Part shown: positions 1 to 7,625 of the stretch, piece after piece
How positions within the stretch are numbered: position 1 is the stretch's first letter
Layout: each line of letters begins with the position of its first letter
Assembly: GCF_001854865.1 (NCBI RefSeq)
Contig: NZ_MDDW01000005.1
Location: 110,021-117,645 of the forward strand
Origin: Rhizobium sp. LCM 4573
GTDB taxonomy: Bacteria > Pseudomonadota > Alphaproteobacteria > Rhizobiales > Rhizobiaceae
Length of the DNA: 7,625 bases
Direction of reading: 5' to 3'
Translations under genes and position numbers: made by a program
The notes under the pieces: model-generated
Seen by the model: only the letters and a program-made list of their open reading frames with translations
What the model was told of the DNA's origin: nothing
Database searches by the model: none

Positions 1-238
1 CGGCGAGCAGCACGGCAATCTTGGTGTTGACCTTGACGTTCTCGGTGCCGGCGGCAACGAGCAGCTTGCCGATCACGCCTTCATCCACGGCTTCCACTTC
101 CATGGTCGCCTTGTCGGTCTCGATTTCGGCGATCACGTCGCCGGAGGTGACCTTGTCACCCTCGTTCTTCAGCCATTTGCTGAGCGTGCCTTCCTCCATG
201 GTCGGGGAAAGGGCGGGCATAAGAATATCGATTGGCAT
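1..238 (-). CDS. pdhB: Pyruvate dehydrogenase E1 beta subunit, N-terminal lipoyl domain (partial, cut by left edge)
   Basis: Only the first 79 codons are in the window, and the gene runs off the left edge. The visible protein is an entire biotinyl/lipoyl domain: it starts [19 protein letters not shown] and has the lipoylation motif ETDKAT with the acceptor Lys43, then a VDEG turn. A lipoyl domain would normally suggest E2. Here the gene directly follows pdhA (19 nt gap), and alphaproteobacterial pdh operons are known to run pdhA-pdhB-pdhC with a lipoyl domain fused to the N-terminus of E1 beta, so PdhB is the better call. E1 beta pairs with PdhA to decarboxylate pyruvate using thiamine diphosphate and passes the acetyl group to E2. 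The start is ATG, with a GGGAGGG ribosome binding site at 246-252, 7 nt away. What is not visible is the transketolase-like body, so PdhC (E2) cannot be strictly excluded. Confidence 0.85.
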   Translation of the reverse strand, partial: MPIDILMPALSPTMEEGTLSKWLKNEGDKVTSGDVIAEIETDKATMEVEAVDEGVIGKLLVAAGTENVKVNTKIAVLLA

Positions 239-257
239 TACGGTTCCCTCCCCGCGA

Positions 258-1328
258 TCAAAGCAGAATGTCGGTATAGAGCTCGGATACATCCGGCTCC
301 GGTTCGTTCTGTGCGAAATCGGCGGAGTCCGAAACGATGTCGCGGATATCCTTGTCGATCGTCTTCAGCTCGTCCTCGCTGGCCCAGCCGTTTTCGATCA
401 AGCGGTTCTTGACCTTCTCGATGGGATCGTTTTCCGAGCGCATCTTCTGCACTTCATCCTTGGAGCGATACTTCGCCGGGTCGGACATGGAGTGGCCGCG
501 ATAGCGATAGGTGAGCATTTCAAGGATGATCGGGCCCTTGCCGGAACGGCAGTGTTCGAGGGCTTCGTCGCCCGCGGCCTTCACGGCGCGAACGTCCATG
601 CCGTCGACCTGGATGCCGGGAATGCCGAAACCCGAGCCGCGCAGCGAATAGTTGGACTGCGCCGTGGCGCGGGCCGTTGAAGTGCCCATCGCATAACGGT
701 TGTTCTCGACGATGTAGACGATCGGCAGCTTCCAGAGAGCGGCCATGTTGAAGCTCTCGTAGACCTGGCCCTGGTTGGCGGCACCATCGCCGAAATAGGC
801 GACGGAGACGGCGTCATTGCCGCGATACTTGTTGGCAAAGGCAAGACCGGTGCCGAGCGAGACCTGCGCGCCGACGATACCATGGCCGCCGTAGAAGTTC
901 TTTTCCTTGGAGAACATGTGCATCGAGCCGCCCTTCCCCTTGGAATAGCCGCCCCGACGTCCCGTAAGCTCCGCCATGACGCCGCGGGCGTTCATGCCGG
1001 TCGCCAGCATGTGGCCATGATCGCGATAGGCGGTGATGACCTGATCACCTTCCTTCTGCGCCATCTGCATGCCGACGACGACGGCTTCCTGGCCGATGTA
1101 GAGATGACAGAAGCCGCCAATGAAGCCCATGCCGTAAAGCTGGCCGGCCTTCTCTTCGAAACGGCGGATCAGAAGCATCTCGCGATAGGCGTGAAGATCC
1201 TCTTCCTTGCCGAAATCCGGCGTGTTCTTGCCGGTGAATTCCTTCGGAGCGGGTTTCGAGGTCGTCTTGGTAGCAGACTTTGCCGCGGATCTGCGGCCGG
1301 ATACAGACGCGTTTTTGCTCGGCGCCAT
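258..1328 (-). CDS. pdhA: Pyruvate dehydrogenase E1 component, alpha subunit
   Basis: This 356-residue protein is the alpha half of the heterotetrameric E1 of the pyruvate dehydrogenase complex. It binds thiamine diphosphate and decarboxylates pyruvate for acetyl-CoA synthesis in the cytoplasm. Residues 1-30 are a basic, Ala/Lys/Ser/Thr-rich tail typical of rhizobial PdhA and probably flexible. The catalytic fold follows from about residue 45, with RRFEEK (55-60), [15 protein letters not shown] (68-82) and TAYRDHGH (99-106). The thiamine diphosphate/Mg motif is G180-D181-G182 with N209-N210 downstream (GDG-X26-NN). The loop [11 protein letters not shown] (274-284) corresponds to the regulated phosphorylation loop of mitochondrial E1 alpha; Ser280 is present, but no kinase is implied in a bacterium. 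ATG 1328 is chosen because AGGGAGGG (1333-1340) is well spaced; the out-of-frame ATG at 1332 abuts this site. pdhB follows after 19 nt in the same operon. Length matches the family. Confidence 0.97.
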   Translation of the reverse strand: MAPSKNASVSGRRSAAKSATKTTSKPAPKEFTGKNTPDFGKEEDLHAYREMLLIRRFEEKAGQLYGMGFIGGFCHLYIGQEAVVVGMQMAQKEGDQVITAYRDHGHMLATGMNARGVMAELTGRRGGYSKGKGGSMHMFSKEKNFYGGHGIVGAQVSLGTGLAFANKYRGNDAVSVAYFGDGAANQGQVYESFNMAALWKLPIVYIVENNRYAMGTSTARATAQSNYSLRGSGFGIPGIQVDGMDVRAVKAAGDEALEHCRSGKGPIILEMLTYRYRGHSMSDPAKYRSKDEVQKMRSENDPIEKVKNRLIENGWASEDELKTIDKDIRDIVSDSADFAQNEPEPDVSELYTDILL

Positions 1329-1370
1329 TCATCCCTCCCTTGCGTGCTGCACTAGGTTCGTTCGGCGCGC

Positions 1371-1431
1371 AGCATAGGGAAGAAAGGCGACCCCAGCAAT
1401 GCTATAAATGCATGGCTCGCATTCCGCACAA
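1371..1431 (-). promoter_or_regulatory. Candidate promoter region of the pdhA-pdhB operon
   Basis: The 150-nt gap upstream of pdhA holds two sigma-70-like candidates read on the minus strand. One is TTGTGC (1426-1431), 17 nt, TTTATA (1403-1408). The other is TTGCTG (1394-1399), 17 nt, TATGCT (1371-1376). Both have ideal spacing but imperfect hexamers, and sequence alone cannot choose between them. A promoter here is expected because pdhA is separated from eno by a strong terminator and a 150-nt non-coding gap. Confidence 0.4.
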
Positions 1432-1458
1432 GCAGCTGAAAACACAAGGAAATATCCA

Positions 1459-1479
1459 ATTAACCGAATTCCGGTTAAT
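1459..1479. repeat. Perfect 8-bp inverted repeat between ftsB-like gene and pdhA
   Basis: ATTAACCG (1459-1466) and CGGTTAAT (1472-1479) are exact reverse complements separated by AATTC. The repeat touches the last base of the ftsB-like stop codon and lies upstream of the pdhA promoter candidates. It has no T-run after it on the minus strand and its stem is AT-rich, so it makes a poor intrinsic terminator. A dyad of this shape could equally be an operator for a dimeric regulator of pdhA; this is inference. Confidence 0.5.
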
Positions 1480-1796
1480 CAGAAATAATCGTTGAAAATG
1501 ACGATCTCATCGCCGCGCGAGACGTTGAGCTGATAGCGGGCGGTCTCGTCCAGCATGTCCTTTTCCAGCGATCCGTCGCTCAAAAGCTGAACCTGGCGCT
1601 CGAGCGCCTCGCGCCGTTCCGTGAGCTTGGCAAGTTCGGCTGCGCGGGCCACTCGCTGGCGCTCGAACTCGTCGGTCGCGATCAGACCCAGATCGCCATG
1701 AACGGAATGATAGCCGAAATAGGAAAGGAAGGCGACAGTTATGGCGGGAAGTACGAAACGGCCGAACTTTCTCTGCTTATGATGCCTGGTCCACAT
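1479..1796 (-). CDS. ftsB: Septum formation initiator, FtsB/DivIC family
   Basis: A 105-residue bitopic membrane protein with the FtsB/DivIC architecture. Residues 1-12 are basic (WTRHHKQRK) and should stay in the cytoplasm; 13-29 form one hydrophobic transmembrane segment; about 43-73 are a charged, heptad-like coiled coil (TDEFERQRVARAAELAKLTE and onward). The C-terminal module GSLEKDMLDETARYQLNVSR (75-94) is the conserved family motif and is predicted periplasmic. In known divisomes FtsB pairs with FtsL and FtsQ and helps activate septal peptidoglycan synthesis. Location between eno and pdhA is the usual place in alphaproteobacteria (family knowledge). The ATG is the only reasonable start. 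Its ribosome site is poor: AAGG lies one base from ATG, and GAGG lies 10 nt away inside a small hairpin. The symbol is by family, since alphaproteobacterial members are divergent in sequence. Confidence 0.85.
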   Translation of the reverse strand: MWTRHHKQRKFGRFVLPAITVAFLSYFGYHSVHGDLGLIATDEFERQRVARAAELAKLTERREALERQVQLLSDGSLEKDMLDETARYQLNVSRGDEIVIFNDYF

Positions 1797-1806
1797 GCCT
1801 TACCAA

Positions 1807-1826
1807 CCTCGTCACGCATTACGAGG
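1807..1826 (-). other. Small hairpin in the ftsB-like gene leader
   Basis: CCTCGT (1807-1812) and ACGAGG (1821-1826) are exact reverse complements around an 8-nt loop. On the minus-strand transcript one arm carries GAGG, the best-spaced Shine-Dalgarno candidate of the ftsB-like gene (10 nt from ATG), so the fold could reduce ribosome access. A 6-bp stem may be chance. Confidence 0.3.
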
Positions 1827-1876
1827 CTTCAAACTGACAGAACATGCTTAAGCAATGGTTGACCATGACGAAATGC

Positions 1877-1905
1877 GAAAGCCCGCGCTTGTGGCGCGGG
1901 CTTTC
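1877..1905 (-). terminator. Intrinsic terminator after eno
   Basis: A perfect 12-bp stem (GAAAGCCCGCGC, 1877-1888, with GCGCGGGCTTTC, 1894-1905) closes a 5-nt loop, starting 22 nt past the eno stop codon. The GC-rich core and the run of T at the 3' arm fit a rho-independent terminator, though the T tract is short. It is nearly symmetric and would also form on the plus strand, but no plus-strand gene ends here. It separates eno from the ftsB-like gene. Confidence 0.85.
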
Positions 1906-1927
1906 AATTCAGGAATAACAATCAGGA

Positions 1928-3244
<1,317 letters not shown>

Positions 3245-3248
3245 ATGT

Positions 3249-3276
3249 CTCATAGTCGATGACATGAAAATTACAA
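3249..3276 (-). promoter_or_regulatory. Weak candidate promoter of eno
   Basis: On the minus strand TTGTAA (3271-3276) is followed after 16 nt by TATGAG (3249-3254). An inverted repeat, CATGTC (3244-3249) with GACATG (3261-3266), brackets the -10 hexamer and half of the spacer, which is where a repressor could act. Hexamers are imperfect, so this is tentative. It would let eno be expressed apart from kdsA. Confidence 0.3.
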
Positions 3277-3296
3277 TGCGGAGCCGATGGGCGTTT

Positions 3297-4145
3297 TTAT
3301 GCCGCCTTGGCCACCGCATCGAAGGCGAGCAGCTTTTCCAAAAGCCGCGGCATATCCTTCAGGTGAACCATGTTCGGGCCATCGGACGGCGCATTGTCCG
3401 GGTCCTCATGCGTCTCGATGAAGACACCGGCGACGCCGACGGCCACGGCCGCCCGCGCCAGCGTTTCCACGAATTCGCGCTGTCCGCCGGAAGAACCGCC
3501 CTGCCCGCCCGGCTGCTGCACCGAATGGGTGGCATCGAAGATCACGGGCGCGCCGAGCGAGGCCATGATCGGCAGCGAGCGCATGTCGGAGACGAGCGTG
3601 TTATAGCCAAAGGAAGCCCCACGCTCGCAGAGCAGCACATTGGGATTGCCGCTCTGGGTGAATTTGGCAAGCACGTTCTTCATGTCCCAGGGCGCCAGGA
3701 ACTGGCCCTTCTTCACGTTGATGACGCGGCCGGTCTTGGCGGCGGCGATCAGGAGGTCCGTCTGGCGCGACAGGAAGGCCGGGATCTGCAGGATGTCGAC
3801 GGTCTTTGCGACGATCTCGCACTGTTCCTCGGTATGGATGTCGGTCAGAACCGGAAAGCCGTATTCCTTCTTGAGGTCGGCGAATATTTCCATGGACTTT
3901 TCGAGCCCGATGCCGCGCTTGCCCGAAAGGGAGGTGCGGTTCGCCTTGTCGAAGGAGGATTTGTAGACGAGGCCGATGCCGAGCTTGGCGCAAAGCTCCT
4001 TCAGCGCGCCCGCCATCATGAAGGCATGATCGCGGCTCTCCATCTGGCAAGGGCCGGCGATCAGCGACAGCCGCGACTTCTGCGAAAACAGGACGCGCCC
4101 CTCACCTTCACCGGCGAAGACCTCAGTATTGGCGGAGACTTCCAT
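3297..4145 (-). CDS. kdsA: 3-deoxy-D-manno-octulosonate 8-phosphate synthase (metal-dependent class)
   Basis: KdsA condenses phosphoenolpyruvate with D-arabinose 5-phosphate to give Kdo-8-phosphate, the first committed step to Kdo, which joins lipid A to the LPS core. The 282-residue protein is a DAHP-synthase-family barrel of normal length: [11 protein letters not shown] (29-39), [11 protein letters not shown] (62-72), RQTDLL (127-132), VINVKKGQF (141-149), the FGYNTLV segment (179-185), FDATHSVQ (203-210), [10 protein letters not shown] (212-221) and [11 protein letters not shown] (240-250). The four metal-site positions of class II enzymes are present: Cys33, His207, Glu244 and Asp255. The Asn found in the class I E. 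coli enzyme is replaced by this Cys. ATG 4145 is preferred because GAGGAG, part of the end of the preceding gene, is 5 nt away; ATG 4148 and GTG 4151 are alternatives that change only two residues. It follows the VOC gene with practically no gap. Confidence 0.96.
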   Translation of the reverse strand: MEVSANTEVFAGEGEGRVLFSQKSRLSLIAGPCQMESRDHAFMMAGALKELCAKLGIGLVYKSSFDKANRTSLSGKRGIGLEKSMEIFADLKKEYGFPVLTDIHTEEQCEIVAKTVDILQIPAFLSRQTDLLIAAAKTGRVINVKKGQFLAPWDMKNVLAKFTQSGNPNVLLCERGASFGYNTLVSDMRSLPIMASLGAPVIFDATHSVQQPGGQGGSSGGQREFVETLARAAVAVGVAGVFIETHEDPDNAPSDGPNMVHLKDMPRLLEKLLAFDAVAKAA

Positions 4146-4147
4146 CA

Positions 4148-5029
4148 TCACTCCTCGAAACCGAACAATACGCCCTGGCCGGGCGCCGCGGCGACCAGAA
4201 CGCGGCCTGCCTTGCGGATGAACGCGACGTCATTAGCAGCAAGGGTGATCTCTGTCACGGCAAGATCGGCAACCCGGAAAATTATGGCTCGGCCGTGAAG
4301 GCCGGAAGGATCGCCATTCGGCGCGAGCGCGAATTCGGGCTCGAGCTCGCCATCCGGCACGATGCGGACCGCGCAATTCGAGGCCTGGAGGCGAACGGCA
4401 TCCGATTCGGCCTCTGCCTCCGCTCCGGTTTCCATCACCGTCTCCAGCATGGCTGCAAAATCCGAAGGCGCCGGCGCGGACAGCACAACCTGGCTAAGCC
4501 CGACGACATTGTTCGCATGCCGTTCCAGATCGCCCCGGTTGGCGGGCAAGGGATTGACACGCTCGGCGGCGAACATCAGGAAATCCGGCGCGCGCTCATC
4601 CGCCGCGAAAGCGAGACGAAAGCTCGCCTCAGATACCGAGCCATCCGGCAATGTCACCGGGCGGGAGAAATGCAGCATCTCGCCCCTGGACATGCGGTGC
4701 CGGCGAAATCGCTCCTCATCCGCCGCCGCGTCCGTGGATGCGACGACGAGCGCCGACAGGCCCTCGCGATGCCTGCCGCCGCGGAATTCCAGATCATGCG
4801 CGGTAAAGACGTTGCCCCGCTTTGCCGTTCCCGACGCCTGCCGGCGATTGGCGACCCCCAGCGGCTCCAGATAGCTGCCATCGGAGAGGAAAACACAGGC
4901 ATTGCGGGTGCCGAATGGATGATCGGCATCCGGCGCGACGGTGAAACCGAGCTCGGAAAGACGGCTTCTGGCGGCTGCGAGATTCGATACCGGCAGGACG
5001 AGGTGATCGATCGGTCTTGGGGAACTCAC
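4148..5029 (-). CDS. VOC superfamily protein, glyoxalase-like (two-module), unknown substrate
   Basis: A 293-residue cytoplasmic protein with two vicinal-oxygen-chelate-like halves, most like the Glyoxalase_3 type. Module one begins [20 protein letters not shown] (6-25), followed by [20 protein letters not shown] (27-46) and [13 protein letters not shown] (47-59); His9 and Glu55 are at positions where VOC proteins place metal ligands. Module two starts near [16 protein letters not shown] (171-186), contains [11 protein letters not shown] (189-199), and ends in a strand-rich tail through LFGFEE (288-293). Substrate and reaction cannot be told. The start is GTG at 5029, with GGAG five nt upstream and the VOC fold beginning at once; the open frame continues upstream to 5173, but that extension lacks a ribosome site and family resemblance. 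Its stop lies 2 nt before kdsA, and the ribosome site of kdsA is inside its last codons, so the two are likely coupled. lexA is divergent. Confidence 0.8.
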   Translation of the reverse strand: MSSPRPIDHLVLPVSNLAAARSRLSELGFTVAPDADHPFGTRNACVFLSDGSYLEPLGVANRRQASGTAKRGNVFTAHDLEFRGGRHREGLSALVVASTDAAADEERFRRHRMSRGEMLHFSRPVTLPDGSVSEASFRLAFAADERAPDFLMFAAERVNPLPANRGDLERHANNVVGLSQVVLSAPAPSDFAAMLETVMETGAEAEAESDAVRLQASNCAVRIVPDGELEPEFALAPNGDPSGLHGRAIIFRVADLAVTEITLAANDVAFIRKAGRVLVAAAPGQGVLFGFEE

Positions 5030-5162
5030 GGCAACTCCGGAAAACACGCGGATGGAACAGAAGTCTGAATATATGGTGCGCACGCTCACAACGGCCAGAC
5101 GAGGCGGCTCCTTGTGGTTCGCCTCAACGAAATTCATGGGATTTTCACGGAAATTTAGGGAC

Positions 5163-5189
5163 TTGCGGAACACATATGGAACATATAGT
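5163..5189 (+). promoter_or_regulatory. Likely lexA promoter
   Basis: TATAGT (5184-5189) matches five of six bases of the -10 consensus; TTGCGG (5163-5168) could be the -35, though the 15-nt spacing is short. The SOS box fills the space between them. Transcription would begin near 5196, so the in-frame ATG at 5176 would not be in the message, supporting the lexA start at 5230. Confidence 0.55.
5168..5182. promoter_or_regulatory. LexA operator (SOS box, GAAC-N7-GAAC)
   Basis: GAAC (5168-5171), seven bases, GAAC (5179-5182). Read on the other strand this is GTTC-N7-GTTC, the direct-repeat SOS box known for alphaproteobacterial LexA. It overlaps the likely lexA promoter, as expected for autorepression. 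It is 139 nt upstream of the divergent VOC start, so effects on that gene are possible but unproven. Confidence 0.88.
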
Positions 5190-5229
5190 GTCCGTTCTGG
5201 ATTTGTTTCCGATTCAAGGGTTCGACGCC

Positions 5230-5943
5230 ATGCTCACGCGCAAACAGCAGGAATTGCTTCTGTTCATCCATGAACGCATGAAGGAATCCGGCGTCCCGCC
5301 GTCCTTCGACGAAATGAAGGACGCACTCGATCTGGCCTCCAAATCGGGCATCCACCGGCTGATTACCGCCCTGGAGGAAAGAGGCTTCATCCGCCGCCTG
5401 CCGAACCGCGCCCGCGCCCTGGAGGTCATCAAGCTTCCGGAAGCCTATACGCCGAGCCTGCAGCCGCGGCGGGGCTTTTCACCGAGCGTTATCGAGGGCA
5501 GTCTCGGCAAGCCGAAGCCTGCACCCGCGCCTCCGAAGGCCGCCGAAGAGCAGTCCAATTCCGCTTCGGTGCCGGTAATGGGCCGCATTGCTGCGGGCGT
5601 TCCGATTTCGGCGATCCAGAACAATACCCACGATATCGCGGTGCCTCACGAAATGCTGGGCGCGGGCGAGCATTATGCCCTCGAGGTCAAGGGTGATTCA
5701 ATGATCGAGGCCGGCATTCTGGACGGCGATACGGTCATCATCCGCAACGCCAATACAGCTCATCCCGGTGACATCGTCGTCGCCCTGGTGGACGACGAGG
5801 AAGCGACCTTGAAGCGCTTCCGCCGGCGCGGCGCTTCCATCGCTCTCGAGGCGGCCAATCCGGCTTACGAGACGCGCATCTTCGGACCGGACCGCGTCAA
5901 GATCCAGGGGAAGCTGGTCGGCCTCATCCGCCGCTATCACTGA
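5230..5943 (+). CDS. lexA: LexA, SOS-response transcriptional repressor and self-cleaving protease
   Basis: LexA represses DNA-repair genes as a dimer and cleaves itself when RecA is activated by single-stranded DNA. The 237-residue protein starts [20 protein letters not shown]. Residues 1-65 form the winged helix-turn-helix domain, with the recognition helix around [17 protein letters not shown] (38-54). A Pro/Ala-rich linker spans about 70-113 and explains the length over the 202-residue E. coli protein; long linkers are typical of alphaproteobacteria. The S24 peptidase domain follows: the cleavage bond Ala122-Gly123 within GRIAAGVP, nucleophile Ser157 in GDSM, and the general base Lys195 in ATLKRF. 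ATG 5230 is chosen by homology, with AAGGG about 9 nt upstream; the ATG at 5176 precedes the expected transcription start. An SOS box lies in the promoter. The last 20 nt overlap the convergent comEC. Confidence 0.97.
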   Translation: MLTRKQQELLLFIHERMKESGVPPSFDEMKDALDLASKSGIHRLITALEERGFIRRLPNRARALEVIKLPEAYTPSLQPRRGFSPSVIEGSLGKPKPAPAPPKAAEEQSNSASVPVMGRIAAGVPISAIQNNTHDIAVPHEMLGAGEHYALEVKGDSMIEAGILDGDTVIIRNANTAHPGDIVVALVDDEEATLKRFRRRGASIALEAANPAYETRIFGPDRVKIQGKLVGLIRRYH

Positions 5944-7625
5944 GAAATTCCGCCAGCGGCTCCGGCAGCGCAGCATCGTAATCGCCGCTTCGCCAGTCGT
6001 AATGGCTATGGCGGCTCCAAGAGCGGTCTTTTTCGTCCATGGCGGCGCGGATAGTCCATTGCCGAGGATCGCCGCTACCGTTGAATTCCATTTCCAGGGC
6101 TCCGGTCCGCCGCAAGGTCTTGCCGTTGAAGAGGAGCGCGCCGGAGCGGCAATGATTGAACCTTGCGCGCGGCGCTATGACGATGGCCGCGACATCACAG
6201 GCCACGCCCGTCAGCCGCCAGTCCTCCACCATCACGATGCCGGCGCCTTGCGAGGTCTTTGCGGCGCACCAGGCCTTCGGCTCGCAGCTGAACCGAGCCG
6301 GATCTGCCGAGGCAAGCGCATTCCGCAACCTTTCGCGCGCGCTCGCCACCTCTTCGGAGGTTAAATCGCGGCGCTCAGCAGCGTCCGTGGACGGTTTTGC
6401 GATCTTGTCACCAATCAGGGACATGACAGGACCTTCTGGAGGTTCCAGAAGCAAGGCACGATGCCATTGCGAGAAGATGAACTCCGGCGGCCGGGTGCGG
6501 TTCGTCGCCGTCCGGTCCGCTTCGGTCAGGGCGGCCATGGTTCCGTCCTCGGCAATCAGCAGGTCGGGTGGAGCGGCCGGTCGCCCAAGCAACGAGAGAA
6601 GCACGGCCGCGGCGAATATGGGCAGGCCGATCAGCCGCAGCCTGGTTCTGAGCAGCGTCAGGAGCAGAAAGCCTGAGGTCGCGACAGGCATGAACCAGGG
6701 GTGCTGGCGCCCGGCTCCGATATCGCCTCCCCAGGAAGCTACATGCCTGGCGACCGCGATCACCGCCTCAAGCCCTAGCCCCATGAGCTTGAGGAAAGGT
6801 TCTTCCAGGCCGAACGGCATCAGGAGCATGCCGGCAAGCCCCGCCGGCATGACGAGGAAGGAGATGATCGGCATGGCGGCGAGATTGGCAGCCAGCCCGT
6901 AGGTGGCGATCCGGTGAAAATGCTCGATGGAATAGATCGCGGTGGAAAGCCCGCCGATGAGCGAGGTCGCGAATATTCCGGCGATGAAATTCCAGCTTGT
7001 CAGCAAAGGCGTCACCACCGGGTGACGCAAGGGGAATATTTCCGGTTCCCGCCCCGCGGCACGGCGTTTCCAGAGCGCATAGCCGGCCACCAGTGCGACG
7101 GTTGCGGAGAACGACATCTGGAAGCTCGGCCCCATGATCTCGGAGGGCGAAATCGCGATGATGACGAGCGCGGAAAGTGCCACATTGCGCAGGCTGATGG
7201 CGGCGCGGTCGAAAAGCACTGCGACGAGCATGACCGCCATCATCAGATAGGCGCGTTCCGCCGAAACCGCGAAACCGGAAATCAGGTAATAGGCGGTCGC
7301 CATGAGGAGCGCGCCGAAGGCCGCGATCTTCTTCACCGGCCAGGCTTGCGCGAAGCCCATGAAAAACCCCAGCACCGTCCGCACGCCGACGAAGAAGATG
7401 CCTGCGGCAAGCGCCATGTTGAGACCGGAGATCGCGACTATATGGGCAAGGCCTGAAACGCGAAGCGCCTCGGTCGTCTCCTTCGAGATCGCCCGCCTCT
7501 CGTCCGTGACGATCGCGGCGGCGAAGGCGCCCGCATCGCCGGGAACGACCTCCCGGATGCGCGAGGCGATCGTGCTGCGCAGATCGAAGAGCTTCCGCTC
7601 CATCTCGCCCAACCAGGGGGCGGCC
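5924..7625 (-). CDS. comEC: ComEC/Rec2 family DNA-transport channel protein (5' end beyond the right edge)
   Basis: This is a polytopic inner-membrane protein of the family that carries single-stranded DNA into the cytoplasm during natural transformation. The frame stays open to the window end (the sequence reads [12 protein letters not shown] near the edge), so the N-terminal part, including any OB-fold domain, is outside; TTG 7612 and ATG 7603 are unlikely starts. Numbering from 7612, the Competence domain shows the signature [14 protein letters not shown] (56-69), [16 protein letters not shown] (109-124) and [20 protein letters not shown] (155-174), with about eight hydrophobic segments between 56 and 345. 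After residue 350 comes a soluble tail starting [10 protein letters not shown]. It has paired cysteines (443, 449, 472, 488) but no HxHxDH motif, so any metallo-beta-lactamase domain is degenerate or absent, as in other alphaproteobacterial homologues. Whether this organism is competent cannot be judged. The gene ends inside the 3' end of lexA. Confidence 0.92.
   Translation of the reverse strand, partial: AAPWLGEMERKLFDLRSTIASRIREVVPGDAGAFAAAIVTDERRAISKETTEALRVSGLAHIVAISGLNMALAAGIFFVGVRTVLGFFMGFAQAWPVKKIAAFGALLMATAYYLISGFAVSAERAYLMMAVMLVAVLFDRAAISLRNVALSALVIIAISPSEIMGPSFQMSFSATVALVAGYALWKRRAAGREPEIFPLRHPVVTPLLTSWNFIAGIFATSLIGGLSTAIYSIEHFHRIATYGLAANLAAMPIISFLVMPAGLAGMLLMPFGLEEPFLKLMGLGLEAVIAVARHVASWGGDIGAGRQHPWFMPVATSGFLLLTLLRTRLRLIGLPIFAAAVLLSLLGRPAAPPDLLIAEDGTMAALTEADRTATNRTRPPEFIFSQWHRALLLEPPEGPVMSLIGDKIAKPSTDAAERRDLTSEEVASARERLRNALASADPARFSCEPKAWCAAKTSQGAGIVMVEDWRLTGVACDVAAIVIAPRARFNHCRSGALLFNGKTLRRTGALEMEFNGSGDPRQWTIRAAMDEKDRSWSRHSHYDWRSGDYDAALPEPLAEFLSDSGG

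Noticed and set aside
3264..4298. Plus-strand open frame of 344 codons opposite kdsA
   Set aside because: It mirrors kdsA and the end of the VOC gene, has no ribosome site or family signature, and is explained by GC-rich antisense coding bias.
5030..5173. Upstream extension of the VOC gene to 5173, adding 48 residues
   Set aside because: There is no ribosome site before the upstream ATG codons, the added residues do not resemble the VOC family, and the extension would run up to the lexA SOS box; GTG 5029 has GGAG at good spacing.
5176..5229. Alternative lexA start at ATG 5176
   Set aside because: It overlaps the SOS box and precedes the -10 hexamer, so it should not be transcribed, and LexA homologues begin at MLTRKQQ.
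6156..6902. Plus-strand open frame opposite comEC
   Set aside because: It is the complement of the ComEC membrane and tail region, with Ser/Arg-rich low-complexity sequence and no domain.
7601..7612. comEC start at TTG 7612 or ATG 7603
   Set aside because: The frame remains open to the window end with ComEC-like sequence and the protein would lack its usual N-terminal region, so the gene is cut by the edge.

Overview
The window is an ordinary, compact, GC-rich chromosomal segment. It most likely comes from an alphaproteobacterium of the Rhizobiales (Sinorhizobium/Rhizobium/Agrobacterium type). Four things support this: the pdhA-pdhB pair in which the E1-beta gene begins with a lipoyl domain; the eno - ftsB-like - pdhA neighbourhood; a LexA with a long Pro/Ala-rich linker whose gene carries a GAAC-N7-GAAC operator (the alphaproteobacterial SOS box); and a short-tailed ComEC. 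No mobile element, CRISPR array, tRNA or rRNA gene is visible, and I do not see a new biological system here.

Layout. From the left edge to about 5030 every gene is on the minus strand, so transcription runs right to left: VOC/glyoxalase-like gene (4148-5029), kdsA (3297-4145), eno (1928-3202), ftsB-like gene (1479-1796), pdhA (258-1328) and the first 79 codons of pdhB (1-238). The VOC gene and kdsA almost touch and are probably translationally coupled. The kdsA-eno gap (94 nt) has no clear terminator but holds two dyads and a weak promoter candidate. A strong 12-bp stem hairpin lies just after eno, so the ftsB-like gene and the pdh genes probably have their own promoters. An 8-bp inverted repeat separates ftsB from pdhA. 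lexA (5230-5943) is divergent from the VOC gene and has its own SOS box. comEC (5924-7625, start beyond the right edge) converges on lexA and overlaps its 3' end by 20 nt.

Functions. Enolase makes phosphoenolpyruvate (PEP). KdsA uses PEP to make Kdo-8-phosphate for lipid A/LPS core. Pyruvate dehydrogenase E1 (PdhA plus PdhB) feeds pyruvate into acetyl-CoA. The block is therefore centred on PEP/pyruvate metabolism with a cell-division protein inserted. LexA and ComEC form a separate DNA-damage and DNA-uptake pair.

Most useful details: a TTG start is better supported for eno than the upstream ATG; GTG is the likely VOC start; KdsA has the metal-dependent (class II) residues; LexA has a canonical autoregulatory box plus an imperfect second copy; ComEC has no HxHxDH metallo-beta-lactamase motif in its tail.
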